DNA of 64,000 bases from Periplaneta americana. Taxonomy: Eukaryota; Arthropoda; Insecta; Blattodea; Blattidae. Position 1 is the first letter of the stretch; each line of letters opens with the position of its first letter. The position numbers were made by a program, and so were the translations under genes. Below the pieces are notes generated by a model, which searched no databases, was not told where the DNA came from, and saw only the letters and a list, made by a program, of their open reading frames with translations. Below are positions 24,901 to 33,900 of this stretch, piece after piece. The DNA lies in assembly GCF_040183065.1 (NCBI RefSeq), contig NC_091118.1, positions 212,591,029 through 212,655,028 on the forward strand. Reading direction: 5' to 3'.

Positions 24901-27900
24901 AAGTTGCTTATGTTGGTGACACTGCTGAGCGTTCTGGTGCGCATGTCTGCGTATTTCTGGCAGTGCCGGGAAGAGCAGGTGGGTTGCGAGTCGTTCACCA
25001 CCCAAAAACTGCATTCTCTGGCTCGCCTCTTCAGCATCCAGTACTGCAACTCCCAGTGTCTGATTGCATCGATTTGCTTGGCTCTCCTCGCAACGGTGGC
25101 TCGCATCTGGCTGCGCAGCTGCGGCAACCTGGTTGGTTTCTCCCCTTCTGTCATCTTATCGCGGTATGGGCCTACGATTGTCGTCGTCTGCACGGGCGGT
25201 TTCTGGGTCTTACACACTTTGCCGAAGGATGCGAAATCGAGGATGTTTCTACCTTGGCAGATCCAGATGCTGCCTTGGATCGTGTATGCGATTGTTTGTG
25301 TCGCCCTCATCACCGTGTTTGCTCAGCCGTTGAGTGTCTACGTGGTTCCTAGGAAGAGGGAGAGTGTTATTGTGCCGATATATGGCCAGACCAACATCAT
25401 CCCGCACCTCTTCAACCAGATGAAAGACTCCATGCAGGCCCGCAGCAAGTCCGGTGATGATCTCCCCATTGTGTACGGTCTGGCAACAGTGTACAGTGCC
25501 GTGCTGGTGAATGTGGGTGTGTTCGTGTGCCTTCTTCTGGCTCTGCTCCTGGGGGACTCGCTGGCGCCTTCTATGGTGTTGCAGGGCACCACCGCAACTC
25601 TCTTGGTTGCCATCCTAGCAGCAGTGCAGTACGAGAGATCGCTTTATACAGGTGAGATCAAAGTTTCTGCAACGCTTGTAAGAAGGGGATATGCTTTAGA
25701 ATCAATCATTCTTCATTTTGAATCTTGCATACACTACTTTTAACACTTGAATATAAGTAATTAACTAGCGGACTTACTCGTGTTAATTATGTAAGTCTGT
25801 GCAGCTTACAGCTGTTTCGGTGCTTCATCACACCATCCTCAGAGCCTACTAGATCTCGGCATCTCGAACTTCTCTGCCTGTTGTGTGGGTGCGTTTGATT
25901 GTTGAAAAGTGTTGAAAAGTGGAGTCAAATAGTGTGTGTGTACTGAAATTGATCTGTGCAAAACACATCCTGATCAAATTCTCAACACACAGATCAATTT
26001 CAGTACACACACACTATTTGACAACACTTTTCAACAATCAAACACACCCACACAACAGGCAGAGAAGTTCGAGATGACGCCGAGATCTAGTAGGCTCTGA
26101 GGATGGTGTGATGAAGCACCGAAACAGCTGTAAGCCGCACAGTCTTACATAATTAACACGAGTAAGTCCGCTAGTTAATCAATTATTCATTCTGATGGTG
26201 AATAAAGTACAGGACTACTATAAATGATTAATTCGATTTCAAAAGACTGTATTTGATACGTGAAGAGAACAACAACCATTATTATAGCTGTAATACAGTA
26301 GAATTCCTCGTATCCGGCAACTATGGGGAAAAAGCCAGTGCCGGATAACGGATTTTGCCGGATAACTGATTTTGCCAGATAATTGGAAAATACGTTTATA
26401 GGTTATGTAAAGACACAGTGTACTGTACGAACATTTTTTTCCACGTTGAAATTTAGTAATTTATAGATATTTAAAAATAAAGTTCTGAAATACGTACAAT
26501 GTTTATTTTTAGTACTGAATACGGTAATGTTGTTGTTGTTGTTGTCTAACGCCAGGCGTTTGACAATAAAGTCATTTGACCTCTTGCACTCCAATATTTT
26601 TCAAAGATATTATCATGACCAGCCACTGAAGCACAGATTTTGAGGTGTTCCGAATCCATTTCTTGGTTTGAGTTGCACAATGGGCAGTTAGGGGACTGAT
26701 ATATTCCAATTCTATGCGGGTGTTTGGCCAAACAGTCATGGCCTGTTGCCGATCTAAATGCAGCTACAGACGATTTTCGTGGTAAATCGGGAATTATGAT
26801 GCAGAGAGTTCCATTATTTCCCTTGAGATTGCATTATCAAATTTTGTTTGTTGAAGTCTAAGTATGTAGATTTAATAAATCTTTTCACAAAGTAATACAT
26901 AGATTTAGTAACAGGTCTGTAAGTAGCAGTGCTGCCTTTCTTTGCTAAAGCATCCGCATTCTTGTTTCCCAGGATTCCACAATGGGATGGTATCCATTGG
27001 AATTCAAGTATTTTGTTGAGTGATATTAATTGAGAGAGCATTTTAGTTATTTCTGCTGTTTGAGATGAAGGTGTGTGTTTAGAGACTATTGATAGAATAG
27101 CTGCTTTGGAGTCTGACAATATAACTGCATTCCTAAATTTATTGATGTGGCATAGAAGATTCCTGAGACTTTCACTTATTGCAATGATTTCTCCATCAAA
27201 ACTTGTTGTTCCATATCCAAGAGATCTATAAAGTGAGAAGAGACAGCACGTAACACCTGCACCGGCACCTTGTTCTCTGGAGATCAAGGATCCGTCGGTG
27301 TATAAATGAAGCCAGTTTTGTGGAGGGTACCTAATATCCTGGGAAATGAGAATGCAGATGCACTAGCAAAGAAGGGCAGCACTGCTACTTACAGACCTGT
27401 TACTAAATTCACGTGTGAAAATATTTATTAAATCTACATACTTAGACTTCAACAAACAAAATTTGTTAACACAATCTCAAGGGAAAAAAATGGAACTCTC
27501 TGCATCATAATCCACAGTTAATTCCCTATTTACCACGAAAATCGTCTGTAGCTGCATTTAGATTGGCAACAGGCCATGACTGTTTGGCCAAACACCTGCA
27601 TAGAATTGGAATATATCAGTTCCCTAACTGCCCATTGTGCAACTCAAATCAAGAAATGGATTCGGAACACCTCAAAATCTGTGCTTCAGTGGCTGACCAT
27701 GATAATATCTTTGAAAACTATTGGAGTGCAAGAGGTCAAAGACTTTATTATCAAACGCCTGGCATTAGAAAACAACAACAACTCACATCTTTTTCCGACT
27801 CTTCCATTTCACATGAATCATTTTTTTTTTTTGACCTAGTCAAAAGTGCCGTTGTTTTGGTATTTCCGGTTATTTGGGTACCGGATACGAGAGATTTTAC

Positions 27901-30900
27901 TGTACTTTGGAAAATACATTCTTTGAAATCTGATGAATCATTTATAGCAGCCTTGTAGTACATTGTTTCACATTTATCACCATCAAAATAAATGATTCTA
28001 AAGCGTATCCCCTCCTTATAACAAAGAAGATTTAAATTCAAGGTACGAAAAATGCAGCACTTGTCTAAAATGACCAATTTATACATTAATCAATGTTTCC
28101 CATAAAATGTTGTGCACGACAGTTACATGTTAGAAACTTTCGTTTATGTGGTGAGACTCAAAATAGTCTTCCTAGCAGTGTCCCACATAACAGATTTTGT
28201 AGAGGAGAACTGAGTCTTTTTGTTTTTTGTCACTAGAATCGTCTGACAGCACCAATTCCCTCAGCGCTCAGCAGTTTTGTGGCTGCCTCCTCACTAGCAG
28301 TGAGGCATGGCCGTATCTTCCCTGTGACACTGGATGAATCCTTCCATATACAATAGAAAACGTACAGTTCTGTCTTTGATAATCACTTTATGAAGCTTTG
28401 CTAGTATTAGTTTTCATTAATTAGACATAGACATAAATTTAAAAGATTGCCTACTGGAAACTTGGAGCAAATAATTAGTCAGTGCCATATTTTATGTACT
28501 TTCAAAATGTTTCATGCAAGTACAAATAAATAGTACGCAACCATCTATGTGTATGTTGTCTGTGTGCGAGTAGGTAAAAAATGTAGTCAGTAAGGATAAA
28601 CTTAGCAACGAAAATCCTTAACGTGATTCCTTGAGAAAGGAAATAGAGCTTGTGGAAGAACCCTCTCTGATTGGGAGTGCCCAAACAAAATTTTCATTCA
28701 TCTGATTTTCTCTCCACGAAGTTATAGTACCTGCTTTGCAGACGGGAGTCTATGCACCAGGATGTTAATTATGCTGTAGGACATTTTGTGGATCATAACA
28801 ATAATAATAATGTCTGTCACATAGTTGGCACAAATTTCCTCATGATGCATTTTACTTGTTTCTCGACAATTCATTAAGGGGACACGCTACTGAGATTTCT
28901 AATCCACAATTTTGATTGTAAGTTTTTGAAATTTTAAAATCGAATAGATGTTGATGAGTTACATGTGCACAATTATTTTCGAAATTTTATGTTGAAAAAT
29001 GTACTCGGAAAAAATAAAATATAAAAAAGTGTTCATAATTTTAGTAAACAAATATCTGGGTCTCATATAAAGATAATTTCTTTCTTAAACTTTTAAAATG
29101 ACGCTAAGACTACCTACAATGAAATGGTGCATGGGTTTGTTCCTAGTCAATACAGTTCATCAGTAAAAAAAAAAAAATTAACTTTTAACATTGACCAAAA
29201 TTGACGAAAACTCAGTACCGTGTCCCCTTAATGGGGTAACGGGTGAAATTTTGGTTGTTTTCAGTCAAAAATCGCATTTTCTTTTTCTTGTGAAAAATGA
29301 ATCAGCAATATCTTATTTATATGTTGAGCAAGTTTCCATACTCTGTGCGCTCGAAAGCATACAGATTACGCAAGGCAACCTTGAACTTCAATTCCATGCA
29401 AATTTTACAAGCTGTTTTCTCACACTTTTTTTTTCAGCACATTTCGTAAGGTTTGAAGTGTAAAGGCTCTTACAATTTTGACGATAGGAACATGAAATTT
29501 TTACTGCATGTTCTATATACTGTGGTTAACAAAATAGCACATGGGTTTTATGATTAAATTAATCCTTTTTTAAATAAAAAATGAAATATTTATAGTTACA
29601 GTGGATAATTTCTATTTTTAAGTATGCAATGGTTATAAATTTTTTTCTCCTCTTTTATAGTAAAGATATAGGAAAACTAATTCCTTAAGTCTTTTTCTGA
29701 ATATGCCACTGGTCATGCAAAAAAAATTTTCAAACATTTTACTGAAAAATTGAGCAACATATTTCATTTTTTTATTTTTAGTGGGTTATTTTACGACGCT
29801 GTATCAACATCTCGGGTTATTTAGCATTTGAATGAAAGCACGGTGATAATGCCGGTGAAATGAGTCCGGGATCCAGCACCGTTAGTTACCCAGCATTTGT
29901 TCATATTGGATTGAGGGAAAACCCAGGAAAAAACCTCAGACAGGTAACTTGCCCCAACTAGGAATCGAACCCAGGCCACCTGGTTTCGCGGTCACACTCG
30001 CTAATCGTTACTCTACAGGTGTGGACAACACATTTCATTTTGAAATATGCAAATTTTTCAAAATATTTTTGTAGCAGCAGTAACAAATATAAATGATACT
30101 CTGGAGGAAATTAAACACAGAATAAATATGGGAAATGCTTGTTATTATTCGGTTGAGAAGCTTTTATCATCCAGTCTGCTGTCGAAAAAATCTAAAAGTT
30201 AGAATTTATGAAACAGTTATATTACCGGTTGTTCTTTATGGTTGTGAAACTTGGACTCTCACTTTGAGAGAGGAACATAGGTTAAGGGTGTTTGAGAATA
30301 AGGTGCTTAGGAAAATATTTGGGGCTAAGAGGGTTGAAGTTACAGGAGAATGGAGAAAGTTACACAACGCAGAACTGCACGCATTGTATTCTTCACCTGA
30401 CATAATTAGGAACATTAAATCCAGACGTTTGAGATGGACAGGGCATGTAGCACGTATGGGCGAATCCAGAAATGCATATAGAGTGTTAGTTGGGAGGGCG
30501 GAGGGAAAAAGACCTTTGGGGAGGCCGAGACGTAGATGGGAAGATAATATTAAAATGGATTTGAGGAAGGTGGGATATGATGATAGAGACTGGATTGATC
30601 TTGCTTAGGATAGGGACCAATGGCGGGCTTATGTGAGGGAGCAATGAACCTCCGGGTTCCTTAAAAGCCAGTAAGTAAGTAGTAAGTTTTGTTAATAACT
30701 CGGAAAGTAATTCGCTCACAAAAATGAAACTTTATCACATCATTATCTATCAAATCGTGATTATGCGTGGAAATAATTAAGGACGTACCTTGAAAAATGT
30801 AGAAAATAGAAATTTCACCCATCACCCCCCTTAAATAAAGTATTATCACTGAGAAAGTAAAAATGGCTGTATTGAGGGTGGATGAATTGTAATGACTTCC

Positions 30901-33900
30901 CTTATTGCAGCTCAGCTCTTCCACGTGCCGTGGTCCTCGGTGATGTGTTGGGGCTTCCTCACCGTGTACTTCTTCTATGGAACGGGCCACACGCCCACGT
31001 TTCCTGGTATCCGGTGGGAGGCGGCGTTTGTGGGCACGGGTGGGCAGTTCGTGAGCAATGTAGTGCCCGGCCTGCTGGTGGTGCTCAACACGTTCGCGTC
31101 GCACGTCCTGCTGAGTCTGCTGCTGCCTGCACTCCTCGTGGTGCCCTTCACACTGCACGTCATGTTCCCCCGGCTGCTAGGCGCCGGCAAGGACGACGCC
31201 AAGAGCAAGGACTTGCGGCGCGGCGAGCTGTTCCTGTTCGAGAACGACGACCTGCTGCTGCACGCGCTGTTCCTCCTCTGCACCAAGTTCATCTTGTTCT
31301 TTGCAGTCAGAGTAAGTGCATCTGCAAAAACAAATAGATCATCCTGGGTATTAATACCTCAGCTGAGTCAGTGCTGACTCAATCTTGTCAATAAGCACAG
31401 AATATTTAGATGCCCACCAAAAAATCTACAGGCCCACTTTCTTAGGTAACTAATTTACTGCATTTTAAAGGCAGCTGGCATGATTTGTTAAGAAACCAGT
31501 TAGAATGCATTCTGTTGAGTTAAAGAAGGGATAGATGCTAAGAGGGATGAAGTTACAGGAGAATGGAGAAAGTTACACAACACAGAACTGCACGCATTGT
31601 ATTCTTCACCCGACATAATTAGGAACATTAAATCCAGACGTTTGAGATGGGCAGGACATGTAGCACATATGGGCGAATCCAGAAATGCATATACAGTGTT
31701 AGTTGGGAGGCCAGAGGGAAAAAGACCTTTAGGGAGGCCGAGACGTAGATGGGAAGATAATATTAAAATGGATTTGAGGGAGATGGGATATGATGATAGA
31801 GAATGGATTAATCTTGCTCAGGATAATGGCGGGCTTATGTGAGAGCGGCAGTGAACCTCCGGGTTCCTTCAAAGCCAGTAAGTAAGTAAGATAGATGCTA
31901 ACTAATCCCTTAACCCAGTATTTAAAAGTCCCGGTGTTAAGGTGAGTGAAATTGAGGGGCTGGGTGCAAGAAGGGCATTTTAGAGGATGTGCCCTTTTTG
32001 AGTAAAAGGCTTTATTGTGTTCTCTGATCTTCTATGCATATGATCATCAAGTTGTAGTTCAATACTGTGATTGCAGAGGTCGGGAGTAACCAAAATGTAA
32101 AGGTGTCCATAGGTAACATCATTACGGTTTGAATTTTCAACATCAGTTTTCTTAAAACTTGCATTTGAGAGAAGTGCCTTTGTTGCACCCAACCCCTCAA
32201 TTTATATTTTATATTTAAATGGCAAAATCTTTTATCACCAAGACAAGCCGGTTTTCGACAACTAGACTCTACCAATGAACAAGTCATATGCCTCGGCCAA
32301 GAAATAAAAGACAGTTTTAACAAGAAAGAAGATACCTTGGCAATATTTATTGACTTTCAGTTAGCATATGACTCTGTTTGGAGAAATAAATTATTACTAA
32401 AACTCCAGAAATTAGGTATCTCCAGCAATATGTTCAGACGGATATCAGAATTCCTTAGTCAAAGATTCATTGCACTAAATTCAATAACTCACTTTCTAGT
32501 TACAGACAAACATATCGAGGTCTACCTCAGGGCGCTGTCCTCAGCACAACTTTATTCAATATCTATATAAATGACTTACCCTCCCTATTAGAGGAATCAA
32601 ACATGAAAACAGCACTATTTGCAGATGATATAGTTTTGTGGACTTCCGGATCTTACAGACATAGAGACAAAATTCAAAATTCTGCTCTTAAAGCTCTAAA
32701 TCAACTACATGAATGGAATACATCAAATTTGATGACACTCAATTTAAGCAAAAGTAACTACCAAATATTTTCACCCTGTAAAAAACAAAGAGAATTCAAT
32801 ATCCAATACAATGGCCAACACCTTCCTAGGACTTATGAATCCAAATATCTTGGAGTTATTTTCGATAGTAAGTTAACATGGAGCAACCATTTGAAATACA
32901 TTTCTGAAAAAGCTCGTAAAAGATTCTCCCTTCTAAAAAGACTAGCAGGAAAGAAATGGGGATGCACTAGGATTACTTTGAACACTACATACAAAATCTT
33001 TATACAGCCAGTGCTGACATACTGCGGAGAAATTTTAATTACTTCACCTTTCATAAACGAAATAGAATATGTTCAAAACCAAGCTCTCAGACTCGTTACT
33101 GGTGGAATCAAAACAACGCCAATAGATTCTATGAGATTCCTCACTAATATTAACAGCATCAAAATGACAATAGAAGAAAAAGCACTGATTCAATATGAAA
33201 AACTTATTAGATTACCAGGAAACAATTGGCATTCATACAGTCCTCTCTGTAGATTGAAAACTCAAAAAAGTTTCATATCCATTGTTCAAGAATTAAAACA
33301 GAAAATCAATATTCCGAATTTAAAAGAAAACTTACAAATTAAACCAAACCCTTTAACTCTATTAAATATAGAATATAATCTAAATTTAACAGAAGAAATC
33401 CTAAAATCAGAAGTAAACACTGAAATACTGAGACAATTAATATTAGGTACCCTCCACAAAACTGGCTTCATTTATACACCGACGGATCCTTGATCTCCAG
33501 AGAACAAGGTGCCGGTGCAGGTGTTACGTGCTGTCTCTTCTCACTTTATAGATCTCTTGGGTATGGAACAACAAGTTTTGATGGAGAAATCATTGCAATA
33601 AGTGAAAGTCTCAGGAATCTTCTATGCGTCATCAATAAATTTAAGAATGCAGTTATATTGTCAGACTCCAAAGCAGCTATTCTATCAATAGTCTCTAAAC
33701 ACACACCTTCATCTCAAACAGCAGAAATAACTAAAATGCTCTCTCAATTAATATCACTCAATAAAAGAATTGTATTCCAATGGATACCATCCCATTGTGG
33801 AATCCTGGGAAACGAGAATGCGGATGCTTTAGCAAAGAAGGGCAGCACTGCTACTTACAGACCCGTTACTAAATCTACGTATTACTCTGTGAAGAGATTT

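Larger units (their letters stand above)
25752..26185. mobile_element. Penelope-derived palindrome in PIGO intron 3
   Basis: Two arms of about 200 bp, nearly mirror images, meet near 25960-25985. The outer ends read ACTAGCGGACTTACTCGTG and its complement at 26158-26176. Sequence otherwise matches the palindrome at 18087-18588, apart from the outermost 8-9 bases. Confidence 0.7.
29231..30830. mobile_element. Second TTAA-type element, carrying a SINE and a LINE-A
   Basis: Left end TGGGGTAACGGGTGAAATTT and right end AAATTTCACCCATCACCCCC are imperfect inverted repeats. Flanks are TTAA at 29227-29230 (shared with the preceding element) and 30831-30834. Removing the two insertions leaves roughly 0.73 kb of non-coding sequence. 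Confidence 0.5.

Noticed and set aside
24891-25613. Several frames of 90-140 codons on both strands inside 24600-25620
   Set aside because: They overlap PIGO exon 3, whose frame matches the family over its whole length; the others are by-products of its GC-rich codons.
30661-31337. Long minus and plus frames around PIGO exon 4
   Set aside because: Shadows of the GC-rich exon; low-complexity Arg/His-rich peptides with no family resemblance.
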